DNA of 64,000 bases from Aquirufa antheringensis (lineage in GTDB: Bacteria > Bacteroidota > Bacteroidia > Cytophagales > Spirosomataceae). The stretch is from assembly GCF_004307425.1 (NCBI RefSeq), contig NZ_SEWZ01000001.1:497662-561661 (forward strand), given 5' to 3'. Below are positions 49,763-58,821 of this stretch, one piece after another. Below the pieces are notes generated by a model. It saw only the letters and a list, made by a program, of their open reading frames with translations. It did not search any database and was not told where the DNA came from. The stretch's first letter is position 1; every line of letters begins with the position of its first letter. Position numbers and translations under genes: made by a program.

Positions 49763-50767
49763 ATGTTTTCTCTACGTGCATTTAATACGTTTGGGATTGA
49801 GGCGGAAGCTCGTCAATTCGTAGAGATTAGTTCCATTGATCAATATGTTGCCCTTCGTACATCAGGGGAATATGCCCATTTACCCCATCTTTTTTTAGGG
49901 GGGGGGAGTAATGTTTTGCTTACGCAAGCCCAAGAGGCTCTTATAGTTAAAATTTCGATTCCAGGTATTTCTGTCGTAAAGGAGGATGCTGATTTTGTGT
50001 GGTTGAAAGGCGGAGCTGGAGTGGTTTGGGATGAATTTGTACAATATGCAGTGAACCATGGCTGGTCCGGATTAGAGAATTTATCCTTGATTCCGGGAAC
50101 GGTAGGTGCGGCTCCCATGCAAAATATAGGAGCTTATGGTGCAGAAATTAAAGATACGTTTGCCTCCTTGGAGGCATTGAATCTACAGACATTGGCGATA
50201 GAGGTGTTTGATGCCAAAGCTTGTGCTTTTGGCTACCGTGAAAGCTTTTTCAAACGTGCCGGGAAAGGTTTATACCTAATCGGTTCTGTTACGTTCAAGT
50301 TATCCAAGAAACCTTCTGTTAAAACGTCATACGGCGCCATTCAGGAAGTCTTAGCGACTAAAGGTATTACCCAGCCCTCCATCCGAGACGTGGCAGATGC
50401 TGTGATTGAAATCCGCAAAAGTAAATTGCCTGATCCCAAAGAAATCGGTAACTCCGGTAGCTTCTTTAAGAATCCAACCGTTTCTGCCTCAGAGGCGTCA
50501 CGACTAATGGCTGAGTTTCCTGGCATTCCGAATTATCCTGTAGAAGGTAGTACGGAGGTTAAGTTTCCGGCTGGTTGGTTTATTGAAAAAGCGGGTTGGA
50601 AAGGATTTAGAAGAGGGGATGCGGGGGTGCATGCAAAGCAGGCACTCGTTTTAGTGAATTATGGAGAGGCAACGGGCGCTGAGATTTTGGCCCTATCTGA
50701 AGAAATAAAGCAATCAATTAAAGACACATTCGGCGTTTCTTTAGAGACCGAAGTAAATATTTTATAA
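49763..50767 (+). CDS. murB: UDP-N-acetylmuramate dehydrogenase
   Basis: This 334-residue FAD enzyme (type I) makes UDP-MurNAc. FNTFGIEAEARQFVEI at the start, LFLGGGSNVLL and LSLIPGTVGAAPMQNIGAYGAE form the FAD site, and GNSGSFFKNPTVS carries the catalytic Ser. The GGGSN motif is encoded by a run of T7-A-G9 (49901-49916), a slippage-prone site inside an essential gene. It is 1 base after the Mla-type ATPase and 1 base before kdsA, so cell-envelope genes share one unit. Confidence 0.95.
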   Translation: MFSLRAFNTFGIEAEARQFVEISSIDQYVALRTSGEYAHLPHLFLGGGSNVLLTQAQEALIVKISIPGISVVKEDADFVWLKGGAGVVWDEFVQYAVNHGWSGLENLSLIPGTVGAAPMQNIGAYGAEIKDTFASLEALNLQTLAIEVFDAKACAFGYRESFFKRAGKGLYLIGSVTFKLSKKPSVKTSYGAIQEVLATKGITQPSIRDVADAVIEIRKSKLPDPKEIGNSGSFFKNPTVSASEASRLMAEFPGIPNYPVEGSTEVKFPAGWFIEKAGWKGFRRGDAGVHAKQALVLVNYGEATGAEILALSEEIKQSIKDTFGVSLETEVNIL

Positions 50768-50768
50768 C

Positions 50769-51578
50769 ATGACATTACCGACTTTAGATAATTTAGGCAA
50801 AGGCCCCTTCTTTTTGATGGCTGGATCTTGTGCGATTGAGAGCAACGATTTAGCTTTTGAGATTGCAGAAAAAATAGATGGTATCACGAAGGCGATGGGT
50901 ATTCCTTATATTTTCAAAGGTTCCTACCGCAAAGCGAATCGGACTAAAATTGATTCCTTTACCGGTATTGGTGATATCAAAGCCTTGGAAATTCTGCAAG
51001 CGGTGGGTAAACATTATTCCTTGCCTACGGTGACAGATATTCACGAAAGTGCAGAAGCAGCCATGGCAGCGGCTTATGTCGATGTTTTGCAAATTCCCGC
51101 TTTCCTTTGCCGTCAAACCGATTTATTAGCAGCTGCTGCCCAAACAGGCAAAGCCGTGAATATCAAAAAAGGTCAGTTCATGTCAGGGGCTTCCATGCGT
51201 TTTGCCGTAGAAAAAGTATTACACGAGAATCCTGAGGCGGTTGTTTACTTAACAGATCGAGGTAATTCTTTTGGTTATGGTGATCTAGTAGTGGATTACC
51301 GTAATCTTCCAGAGATGTCTGCGATGAATGTCCCCGTTATTATGGATTGCACGCACTCCTTACAACGTCCGAATCAAACGACGGGTGTAACCGGTGGGCA
51401 ACCTGCTTTGATTGAAACCATCGCTAAAGCAGCCATCGCTGTAGGTGCAGATGGAATCTTTATCGAAACTCATCCGAATCCTTCGGTAGCAAAATCAGAT
51501 GGTGCTAATATGTTGCCATTAGATCAATTAGAGGGTCTACTTGAGAAATTATTGCGCGTTCGCGAAGCGATCGTTTAA
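50769..51578 (+). CDS. kdsA: 3-Deoxy-8-phosphooctulonate synthase
   Basis: This 269-residue enzyme condenses arabinose-5-phosphate and PEP for the Kdo of lipid A. FFLMAGSCAIES carries a Cys in the metal position, so this is probably the metal-dependent class; the E. coli class has Asn there. YRKANRTKIDSFTGIG and DCTHSLQRPNQ are typical. Its stop overlaps the stop of the convergent helix-hairpin-helix gene by 4 bases. Confidence 0.94.
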   Translation: MTLPTLDNLGKGPFFLMAGSCAIESNDLAFEIAEKIDGITKAMGIPYIFKGSYRKANRTKIDSFTGIGDIKALEILQAVGKHYSLPTVTDIHESAEAAMAAAYVDVLQIPAFLCRQTDLLAAAAQTGKAVNIKKGQFMSGASMRFAVEKVLHENPEAVVYLTDRGNSFGYGDLVVDYRNLPEMSAMNVPVIMDCTHSLQRPNQTTGVTGGQPALIETIAKAAIAVGADGIFIETHPNPSVAKSDGANMLPLDQLEGLLEKLLRVREAIV

Positions 51579-53473
51579 TGCATTTTATAGCTGATTTGAA
51601 GGGTAATATCGGTTTTGGTATTCCCTTCAATCGTATCTAAGCCAGAACCCACCTCCGTTCGATCGTGGTATTGAATACGTGCCCACTTAGCCGCTACAGA
51701 GATTTCTCTATTCCATTGATAGGCCATTACTAAGGTCGTTTTGATGGCCTTGCCCGCATACGCAGGCAAGAGGAAAGAATAGGGAACACCTGGTTCATAG
51801 GCATAATTTCGGGTATCATAGGTAGGCGTATTCATATAGGCAAAACGTCCCTGTACATTCCATTTGCCCTGATCCCATTTGATGTCTTGCAATAGTAAGT
51901 ACCCGATCTCTGCACCTAGTTTAGAGGCCATTGCACGCACGTGAAAATCCCAGGACTTAAGGGCTATGTAGTGTCCGTCCAGGCTGATTTGAAGCAGATT
52001 ATTATCTTCTTTTCGAGTCCATTTGCCTTGAATGAATCCGCGGGCGCTATGCCTTTTATCCCACTGCAATCGACTCAAGAATTCCCAACCAGAGGTATTA
52101 GTGGCTACAATTTGGTATTTAGGGCCAGGGAAGCGAAAATAATCGACATAGGAGCTAAGCTTCATTCGCTTGTTGATTTGGTAACCTAGGCCAAGGAATA
52201 GGCCTATTTCGTTGAGATTTTCCGAGTTTTCAGATAGGCCATTGGATTTAGGACTAAAATAGCCTGCCCCATAGTACCGGAATAAATAAGATACGTCCAC
52301 TTTTTTAGAAAGTGAAGTGGCGGCGGATTGTATCAGAGAATAGTGATGATTATTTGAGTAGGCAAATTCACCCACCATTCGGATGTTTCGAAGGGGATAT
52401 TGAAAGCTGATGGAATAATTTTCTAGTTCATTTCCAGCCCATTCGGGTTGTTTATAACCTAAACCAATAGGCTTAGATAAGGACCAATGAGTGAAAACAC
52501 CAGTGAACTGAATGACGAGTGGCCTACTTAGAGGAGAATAAACTAGATTCGCCCCCGCCGTTTTTTCTTGCATCGCGTCTTTGTGGCTGATTTCCGAATT
52601 AGTTCGATGGAAGCCATCTTCTACTCTTGTGCGTAAGTAGTTGCTTCCGGTAGAGTCAATTCCCGTTGTGGCATCTAAGTTTCTGTAGGATGCGAAAGTT
52701 TGGATTCGTAGGAATTCGCTGAGTTTTAGGGTGGTGTTGATTCCGCGATAAAAACCATATTCCATGCTGGAACTGTAGGCTAATCCTCCTAGGTTGAATT
52801 TTTGGGTAGCTTTAATGCTTTCAAAACTCTTACCTAAAGAAAATCCACCCGATTGAACAAGCCCTTGACCCCATTGGTTGATGAAATCGCCTAGGATGAT
52901 TTTCTCTAAAATTCCTTTCGATTTAAACTCCACAAACCCACTACTAAAGTCGCTTAGGTTTTTTTCTCCAGCATCCTTTTGCAATAGAAATCCGATCCGA
53001 AGGTTCGCATTTAACTGCCCGCGGTATCGAAGCGTTTGATTCGTTCGGTCCCCCACATAACGTGTTTTGCTGCGCAAATCGGGTGCTGTAAACCCTTTCT
53101 TTGTCTCCGCTGTCCAATCCGTTTTAAATAATATCTGATGGGTAGAGGAATGGGGTTTCCACCAGCGGGGATTAGGCGGATGGCATACTAAAAAGTCCTG
53201 AATCCTGCGTAGGAAGTCAAGGTCCCAATTCGGAATGCTTTGTAACTCTAAAATAGATTGGAAGGTCCCTATTTGTTTGCGAAAGGCTATAAATGCAGCG
53301 ATTTGTTCAGCGCTAAATAGGAGGGAGGATTGTAGTTCCGTTTCAGATACTAAATTGATATTTAGCGGATTGGTGATATAATAATCAAAACTGGATTGCT
53401 TTTCCTCTTCCTCCTGCGTGGGGATTTGGGCAAAACAGGCGAAAGAGGTTAGAAAAAACAAGATTGTTTTCAA
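51575..53473 (-). CDS. Helix-hairpin-helix protein with predicted beta-barrel
   Basis: This 632-residue protein has a signal peptide (TILFFLTSFACFA) and a ComEA-like helix-hairpin-helix region at about residues 35-85 (NPLNINLVSETELQ and FRKQIGTFQSILELQSI), followed by about 500 residues of alternating hydrophobic strands ending in TDITLQISYKMH, which looks like an outer-membrane barrel. Such HHH-barrel proteins are common in Bacteroidota and unassigned. DNA uptake has been proposed for HHH proteins generally, but nothing here proves it. Confidence 0.8.
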   Translation of the reverse strand: MKTILFFLTSFACFAQIPTQEEEEKQSSFDYYITNPLNINLVSETELQSSLLFSAEQIAAFIAFRKQIGTFQSILELQSIPNWDLDFLRRIQDFLVCHPPNPRWWKPHSSTHQILFKTDWTAETKKGFTAPDLRSKTRYVGDRTNQTLRYRGQLNANLRIGFLLQKDAGEKNLSDFSSGFVEFKSKGILEKIILGDFINQWGQGLVQSGGFSLGKSFESIKATQKFNLGGLAYSSSMEYGFYRGINTTLKLSEFLRIQTFASYRNLDATTGIDSTGSNYLRTRVEDGFHRTNSEISHKDAMQEKTAGANLVYSPLSRPLVIQFTGVFTHWSLSKPIGLGYKQPEWAGNELENYSISFQYPLRNIRMVGEFAYSNNHHYSLIQSAATSLSKKVDVSYLFRYYGAGYFSPKSNGLSENSENLNEIGLFLGLGYQINKRMKLSSYVDYFRFPGPKYQIVATNTSGWEFLSRLQWDKRHSARGFIQGKWTRKEDNNLLQISLDGHYIALKSWDFHVRAMASKLGAEIGYLLLQDIKWDQGKWNVQGRFAYMNTPTYDTRNYAYEPGVPYSFLLPAYAGKAIKTTLVMAYQWNREISVAAKWARIQYHDRTEVGSGLDTIEGNTKTDITLQISYKMH

Positions 53474-53525
53474 GGGATTATTTTTCCTTGAAATTACCGG
53501 GTGTTCTAGGTTAAATGCGTGTTAA

Positions 53526-53546
53526 AACTGATAATGAAAATCAGTT
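53526..53546 (-). terminator. Possible terminator after the acpP-fabF-rnc unit
   Basis: AACTGAT (53526-53532) pairs with ATCAGTT (53540-53546) around a 7-base loop, overlapping the stop at 53545-53547 and followed by TTTTAA on the minus strand. The stem is short and AT-rich. Confidence 0.4.
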
Positions 53547-54291
53547 AGTTGAACTTCCGTTCGATGAGTTGGTGTAGTTCTTCCCAGATAGCTTCATTTT
53601 CCGCTAAGCGATACGCCTCATAACGTTCTAAGAGGGCTTGAGACCAGGTTTCAGCTTCCGCCTCTTCATCGATGAATTGAATCAATGATTCTAGTTGCGC
53701 CACATCCCCTAGGAATATTTTCTGGATGAATTGAATTCGCTGGTGAAGGCTGATGGTGTCAGCGATGCGTTGGGTCATTTGTGATTCGACTTTGGACTTC
53801 AAAGAATCCGACGAACCACTTAATAAATCCTTTAGTCGCGTAAATTCCTCTTCCGAAGAATCTTCTAGGCTTTCTGGAGCCTCAAAATAAACCTCTGTAT
53901 TCAATAAGTCGAAGGGCTCTGCTGGCGTTTCCGCTGGAGCATAGGGCGCATCTGGTGCTTCATAGGCATTCAATAAATCGGCAAAACTAGGCTGCGGTGT
54001 ATCTGCAACGGGAACAGCCAAGCTTTCTATCCACGAGCCCCAAATGAATGCTGGTAATGCTACTTGGTATAACAAGGTTTGGGCGATGCCTTCCCATTTC
54101 TCTAAAAAGCGTGGATTAGACCAGGGAAAATTAGGGAAGTTTTCTTGGGCTCGCGCTGAATTTAGCTGAGCTAACAAATCCACTTGAATGGATTCTATGA
54201 TAGGAGTGGGAACCTCCCAGGCTAATACCTCTTGAAATGTGATTGATTCAGGTGAATCATTCCAGTATTGCAAGAATATATTAGGTGCCAT
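53545..54291 (-). CDS. Acidic hypothetical protein after rnc
   Basis: I do not recognise a named domain in this 248-residue acidic protein. The middle (about residues 95-150) is low-complexity with Ala, Pro and Glu. The C-terminal third (SLHQRIQFIQKIFLGDVAQL through ELHQLIERKF) resembles a helical module seen at the C-terminus of other Bacteroidota hypotheticals. It begins 9 bases after rnc and closes that operon. No signal peptide or membrane helix is evident, so it is probably cytoplasmic. Confidence 0.65.
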   Translation of the reverse strand: MAPNIFLQYWNDSPESITFQEVLAWEVPTPIIESIQVDLLAQLNSARAQENFPNFPWSNPRFLEKWEGIAQTLLYQVALPAFIWGSWIESLAVPVADTPQPSFADLLNAYEAPDAPYAPAETPAEPFDLLNTEVYFEAPESLEDSSEEEFTRLKDLLSGSSDSLKSKVESQMTQRIADTISLHQRIQFIQKIFLGDVAQLESLIQFIDEEAEAETWSQALLERYEAYRLAENEAIWEELHQLIERKFN

Positions 54292-54300
54292 AGGTGTTGA

Positions 54301-55044
54301 TTATTTAATGTCTAATTGTTCACAAGCCATTCTAGCGGCTGTTTGTTCTGCTTTCTTCTTCGAGTAACCTTTCCCTTCAGAGATCTTTTCGCCGTCTAAG
54401 ATGACCAAAGCCGTAAATTCGCGGTTGTGGTGCTCTCCCTCTTGATCTAGCTCAAAAGAGACCTTTTTGCCTTCTTTTTGAGCCCATTCGATCAACATTG
54501 ACTTGAAGTTTGGGTTGTTTTGTACAACGGCTTCTAGGTCAAAGTATTGCGTCAGAATCTTTTTAATGATGAAGTTTTGGGTGAATGCGAAACCTTTGTC
54601 TAAATATATAGCTCCCACAAAAGCCTCCAAAGCATCTCCGTACATCGAAGTGCGGGACATCGCGTTTTTACGCTGTGTTTCGTACTCGATCACTTCCTCC
54701 AAGCCTAATTTGCGACCAATCACGTTCAAAGACTCCCGGCTGACCATACGAGAACGTATTTCAGTCAAAAAACCTTCATCTTTAAATGGGAATTTTTGGA
54801 ACAAATACGTCGCTGTGATCATCCCTAGGACAGAATCGCCTAAGAATTCCAGGCGTTCATTCGACTCTTTGTAATTTTCTGCCACACTCTCTTTCGAAGC
54901 AGAGGAGTGTAAAAAGGCTAGTCTGTATAACGTTAAATTACTTGGACTAGCCCCAATAAGATGTGTAACCGATTTCTTTAAGAATTTCTCTCGTTCGTCT
55001 AGTCGAATCGGATCTAACCAGTTTAGGAGAGATTTTACGGCCAT
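54301..55044 (-). CDS. rnc: Ribonuclease III
   Basis: This 247-residue double-strand-specific endonuclease matures rRNA and regulates mRNAs. The ATG at 55044 is used (MAVKSLLNWLDPIRLDEREK); the longer ORF overlaps fabF. The signature NERLEFLGDSVLG and the second acidic site DALEAFVGAIYLDKGF form the catalytic domain; a dsRNA-binding domain occupies the last 70 residues (MLIEWAQKEGKKVSFELDQE). fabF-rnc linkage is usual in Bacteroidota. Confidence 0.95.
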   Translation of the reverse strand: MAVKSLLNWLDPIRLDEREKFLKKSVTHLIGASPSNLTLYRLAFLHSSASKESVAENYKESNERLEFLGDSVLGMITATYLFQKFPFKDEGFLTEIRSRMVSRESLNVIGRKLGLEEVIEYETQRKNAMSRTSMYGDALEAFVGAIYLDKGFAFTQNFIIKKILTQYFDLEAVVQNNPNFKSMLIEWAQKEGKKVSFELDQEGEHHNREFTALVILDGEKISEGKGYSKKKAEQTAARMACEQLDIK

Positions 55045-55051
55045 ATTTGTA

Positions 55052-56299
55052 TTAGATTTTTCTGAAAATAACCGTTGCGTTATGACCACCGAAACCAAAT
55101 CCGTTGCTCAATGCCACATCGATTTTGCGTGCTTTTCCTACGTTTTCCGTTAAGTCGATGCGTTGATCGATTTCTGGATCGCGGTTAAATACGTTAATCG
55201 TAGGCGGGACAAATTGGTGTTGAATCGCTAATACAGACGCTACCGCCTCTACTGCTCCTGCACCACCTAATAAGTGACCCGTCATCGACTTCGTAGACGA
55301 GATGGCCATTTTGTAAGCGTGCTCTCCAAAACAATCCACGATCGCTTTAATCTCTTGTGGATCACCGATCGGAGTGGATGTTCCGTGTGTATTCACGTAA
55401 TCAACTTCTTCTGGCTTGATGTTCGCATCTTCTAAGGCATCGATCATCGACAATAAAGCGCCATAACCTTCTGGGTGTGGTGCTGTAATGTGGTGAGCAT
55501 CCGAAGAGAAACCTCCACCGATTAATTCCGCATATATTTTTGCTCCACGCGCTTTAGCGTGCTCGTATTCTTCTAAAATCAAGGCACCCGCTCCTTCTCC
55601 TACCACGAAACCATCGCGATCTACGTCATAAGGACGAGAAGCTGTAGCTGGATCGTCATTACGAGTGGACATGGCGTGCATTGCGGTGAAACCACCTACC
55701 GATGCAATCGTCACTGGAGCCTCAGAACCGCCCGTTACACACACGTTAATACGGCCTGTGCGGATATAGTTGAACGCATCAATGATCGCGTTGTTCGCAG
55801 AAGAACAAGCTGAAACGGTAACGTAGTTAGGGCCACGGAATCCGTTGCGGATCGAAATTTGGCCTGATGATGAATCTGCAATCATCTTAGGGATAAAGAA
55901 TGGATTGATTTTCGGGGTTCCGTCTCCTTGTCCGAAATAAATCATTTCGTCTTCAAATGTCTTCAAACCACCGATACCTGATCCCCAGATAACGCCTACT
56001 TTATTTTTATTTAAGGAATCCATGTCAAAATTCGCATCAGCGATGGCTTCATCAGCCGCCACCACAGCGTATTGAGTGAATGGGTCCATTTTACGCGCTT
56101 CTTTGGCATTGATAAAATCTTCTACCTTGAAATTCTTTAATTCGCAAGCAAAACGAGTTCTGAATTTTTCCGCATCGAACTTCGTGATGGGTCCGCAACC
56201 GCTTACGCCGTTCTTTAATCCATCCCAATATTCACTGACTGTGTTCCCGATGGGGGTTAGGGCGCCTAAGCCCGTGACAACTACTCGTTTTAACTCCAT
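55052..56299 (-). CDS. fabF: 3-Oxoacyl-ACP synthase II
   Basis: This 415-residue condensing enzyme elongates fatty acids. The ATG at 56299 (MELKRVVVTGLGALTPIGN) is preferred to the in-frame TTG at 56341. The catalytic Cys lies in VTVSACSSANNAI and the two His residues in NTHGTSTPIGD and KSMTGHLLGGAGAVE. Length is normal. acpP lies 118 bases upstream and rnc 7 bases downstream. Confidence 0.96.
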   Translation of the reverse strand: MELKRVVVTGLGALTPIGNTVSEYWDGLKNGVSGCGPITKFDAEKFRTRFACELKNFKVEDFINAKEARKMDPFTQYAVVAADEAIADANFDMDSLNKNKVGVIWGSGIGGLKTFEDEMIYFGQGDGTPKINPFFIPKMIADSSSGQISIRNGFRGPNYVTVSACSSANNAIIDAFNYIRTGRINVCVTGGSEAPVTIASVGGFTAMHAMSTRNDDPATASRPYDVDRDGFVVGEGAGALILEEYEHAKARGAKIYAELIGGGFSSDAHHITAPHPEGYGALLSMIDALEDANIKPEEVDYVNTHGTSTPIGDPQEIKAIVDCFGEHAYKMAISSTKSMTGHLLGGAGAVEAVASVLAIQHQFVPPTINVFNRDPEIDQRIDLTENVGKARKIDVALSNGFGFGGHNATVIFRKI

Positions 56300-56417
56300 A
56301 TTCTTGTTATTTATGAATCTGCTTAAAATAAAAAATGTCAATCAGTCCGAGAAATCCCATGGAAAAATCCACCTGATTACTGTTAACTAATTGACATAAT
56401 TTTTATGGTTGCTTCGA

Positions 56418-56654
56418 TTACTTTGCGTTCTCTTCCAAATAAGTAATAGCTTGGCCTACTGTTTGGATGTTCTCCGCTTGATCATCTGGAATAGAAACAG
56501 AGAATTCTTTTTCGAATTCCATGATTAACTCAACTGTATCTAGCGAGTCAGCTCCCAAATCGTTTGTGAAAGATGCCTCAGGAGTAACTTCTGATGCTTC
56601 TACACCTAATTTTTCAACGATGATGCTTTTTACTTTTTCTGCAATATCTGACAT
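56418..56654 (-). CDS. acpP: Acyl carrier protein
   Basis: This 78-residue acidic four-helix protein carries acyl chains on a phosphopantetheine arm at Ser37, in the motif [13 protein letters not shown]. The ATG at 56654 gives the usual N-terminus [18 protein letters not shown]; the longer frame adds 22 residues foreign to the family. It directly precedes fabF on the same strand. Confidence 0.97.
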   Translation of the reverse strand: MSDIAEKVKSIIVEKLGVEASEVTPEASFTNDLGADSLDTVELIMEFEKEFSVSIPDDQAENIQTVGQAITYLEENAK

Positions 56655-56756
56655 TTTAATATTATTTTGGGGTTCAAAAACGTTGCAAAGATTAGAATTA
56701 AAGTTGAATTTATCAAACAAATTTCATTCTAATTAGCCTGTTCTAGGCTGTTTACC

Positions 56757-57674
56757 TTAAAAACAAAGCGATGCAGCCCCTAAAAGACCTGCGTCATTGC
56801 CTAATAAGGCTTTCTTAATAGTTAATTTTTCCAAATAAGCTGGCGTTAACCAGTAATTTAACTGCTTCTCCATACTTGGTAAAATGAAGTCGTAAGAGGC
56901 TGATAATCCGCCACCTATGAAGATGTTTTTGATATCTAGGATACGAATCAATGAAACGAGCATATCACCTAGCATCGTTCCTACTTCGTGCCAAATCGCT
57001 AAGGCTAATTCATCTCCTTCTTCTGCACCTACGACTAAAGCTGTCGTTGAAATAGTTCCATCTGCAGGAAGCGAGGTTTTGCCCGTGTAGGCCGCACGCA
57101 TGGCGGTAGCCATTTGTAATAATTCTTTCTTTCCTACGTTTCGCTCTAATACTTTTCCATCGCGAGAAGGCACGTGACCTGGCTCCATCGCATTACCATC
57201 ACCACCTAAGAAGATTTTGCGGTCAATGACTGCCGCTCCACCTACACCTGTTCCCAAGGTAATGAAAATGAAGTCCTCTGGCATATTTGTTTTCTCAGGA
57301 GAGAAGTAAAATTCGCCTAAAGCCGCTGCGTTCGCATCGTTTTCCATAAAGAAAGCATGCTCAGGAAAACGTTTTTCCAGCATATCAATCATAGGAGATC
57401 CATCAATTTCAGGGATGGCCGTGATCTCAATTAAGGTACGGCGGTCTTTTGTTAGGATACCTGGAAGACCAATTCCCACTTTCTTGACATTCTTGTGTTG
57501 GTATAATTGCAAGGCAATCGCATCCGCTAAACGCTCTAAAAAATGGTGTGATTCTCTCCAGGTAGCAGTATCATAACTTTGAAAATTGTTGATTTGACCT
57601 GTGTCTGCGTGGACGATTCCCATTTTAACGCCGGTTCCACCTACATCGATTCCTAAGTATTCTGCTGCTGCCAT
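56757..57674 (-). CDS. ROK-family sugar kinase
   Basis: This 305-residue kinase has ATP site LGIDVGGTGVKMGIV (about residues 6-20), catalytic Asp in ENDANAAALGEF, and FITLGTGVGGAAV. The EPGHVPSRDGKVLER region is where ROK kinases normally have a CxCGxxGC zinc site. Here those cysteines are absent, though the His of EPGHVP remains. The substrate may be glucose or another hexose; polyphosphate glucokinase-like enzymes also lack the zinc site. It stands alone between acpP and the YkgJ gene. Confidence 0.85.
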   Translation of the reverse strand: MAAAEYLGIDVGGTGVKMGIVHADTGQINNFQSYDTATWRESHHFLERLADAIALQLYQHKNVKKVGIGLPGILTKDRRTLIEITAIPEIDGSPMIDMLEKRFPEHAFFMENDANAAALGEFYFSPEKTNMPEDFIFITLGTGVGGAAVIDRKIFLGGDGNAMEPGHVPSRDGKVLERNVGKKELLQMATAMRAAYTGKTSLPADGTISTTALVVGAEEGDELALAIWHEVGTMLGDMLVSLIRILDIKNIFIGGGLSASYDFILPSMEKQLNYWLTPAYLEKLTIKKALLGNDAGLLGAASLCF

Positions 57675-57737
57675 AGTTTTGATTTATTGAATTACGAAAT
57701 TGCCGATTTTTGACGTGAATTTCAAATCAAAAGTGGT

Positions 57738-58202
57738 TCAAGGGTAAATTTGCTCGATTTTTTCTAGAATTTGTGTCACTGCGGGGCAAATGAGCGCATT
57801 TTTTGAGGTTAATCCTAAAATCCCCATGATGTTCTTTCTATCGGTATGGGGGTATTCGCGGCAGGCTTTGGGGCGGTGATCGTAGATGCCGCATTTATTA
57901 TCTTCCAAGTCTAAAAAGGGGCAAGGAGCTGCGGGGTAAACCCAATCGCCGTCTGAATCTTGGACTAAATAGGCATCCAAGAAAGCGGAGGTCTTCATTT
58001 TGAATAAATGAGAAACGCGCTGGATATCCGTATCATTCCACATCGGACTAGTCGTGCGACAGCAATTGCCACAGGTCAGGCAATCCGTTTTCTTGAAAAC
58101 TTCGGTGTGAGCTTGAAAAAATTGCTGGTCCAGGTTCTTAGGCTTACGAGCCACTAAACGTTGGATGAGTTTTCGGAAAGAGGGGTCTTTAGTTTTGGCC
58201 AT
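57738..58202 (-). CDS. YkgJ-family cysteine-cluster protein
   Basis: This 154-residue protein (ATG at 58202, [19 protein letters not shown]) has the family pattern [15 protein letters not shown], then [27 protein letters not shown], which together can bind an iron-sulfur or zinc center. The family is widely distributed and mostly uncharacterised. The start lies 14 bases inside the end of tdk, so the two are translationally coupled. Confidence 0.87.
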   Translation of the reverse strand: MAKTKDPSFRKLIQRLVARKPKNLDQQFFQAHTEVFKKTDCLTCGNCCRTTSPMWNDTDIQRVSHLFKMKTSAFLDAYLVQDSDGDWVYPAAPCPFLDLEDNKCGIYDHRPKACREYPHTDRKNIMGILGLTSKNALICPAVTQILEKIEQIYP

Positions 58203-58773
58203 GGAAGCAAGAACGGCAGCGAGCCTCATAAGACTCTGTTTCGCCTAATAAGACGGTTTGTTGTTGCTCCACCTTGCGGTAAGAGTAATGCGCAGCCGCT
58301 CCACAATTTACACAAACGGCGTGTACCTTAGTGACGAATTCAGCGATGGCCATTAAGCCGGGCATAGGTCCAAAAGGTTGCCCTTTAAAGTCCATATCCA
58401 ATCCTGCCACGATGATTCGCTTACCTTGATTCGCTAGAGAATTACATACCTCTACGATGTGATCATCAAAGAATTGTACTTCATCTAAACCGATCACGTC
58501 GCAATCGCCAGCTAACAAAAGGATTTCTCCCGAGTTGTTTACCGGTGTAGAGCGGATGGAATTTTGGTTATGCGAAACGATATCCTCATCGTGATAGCGG
58601 GTATCCGCCATTGGTTTGAAGATTTCGACGCGCATTTGTGCGATTTTCGCGCGCTTTAGGCGGCGAATCAGTTCCTCTGTTTTACCAGAGAACATGGAAC
58701 CGCATATCACTTCAATCCAACCAGCAGGTGGATTGCGTTCAGCAGATTTGGAATGGGTAGGTTCTAAAAACAA
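58189..58773 (-). CDS. tdk: Thymidine kinase (type II)
   Basis: This enzyme phosphorylates thymidine for dTTP salvage. P-loop [23 protein letters not shown] and the zinc cysteines in [12 protein letters not shown] and EARCRSC are intact. The first in-frame ATG (58800) lies inside the loop of a terminator hairpin (58784-58809), so I prefer the TTG at 58773, which gives the usual FLEPTHSKS start and 194 residues. The ATG form would be 203 residues. The downstream YkgJ gene overlaps its end. Confidence 0.9.
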   Translation of the reverse strand: MFLEPTHSKSAERNPPAGWIEVICGSMFSGKTEELIRRLKRAKIAQMRVEIFKPMADTRYHDEDIVSHNQNSIRSTPVNNSGEILLLAGDCDVIGLDEVQFFDDHIVEVCNSLANQGKRIIVAGLDMDFKGQPFGPMPGLMAIAEFVTKVHAVCVNCGAAAHYSYRKVEQQQTVLLGETESYEARCRSCFHGQN

Positions 58774-58783
58774 GGGCGTAAAA

Positions 58784-58809
58784 AGCCCCTGAAATTGCAT
58801 CCAGGGGCT
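58784..58809 (-). terminator. Terminator of the sdhCAB operon
   Basis: AGCCCCTG (58784-58791) pairs with CAGGGGCT (58802-58809) with a 10-base loop, 13 bases past the sdhB stop. On the minus strand it is followed by a T5 run. It contains the upstream ATG of tdk. Confidence 0.85.
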
Positions 58810-58821
58810 ATAAAATGAAAA

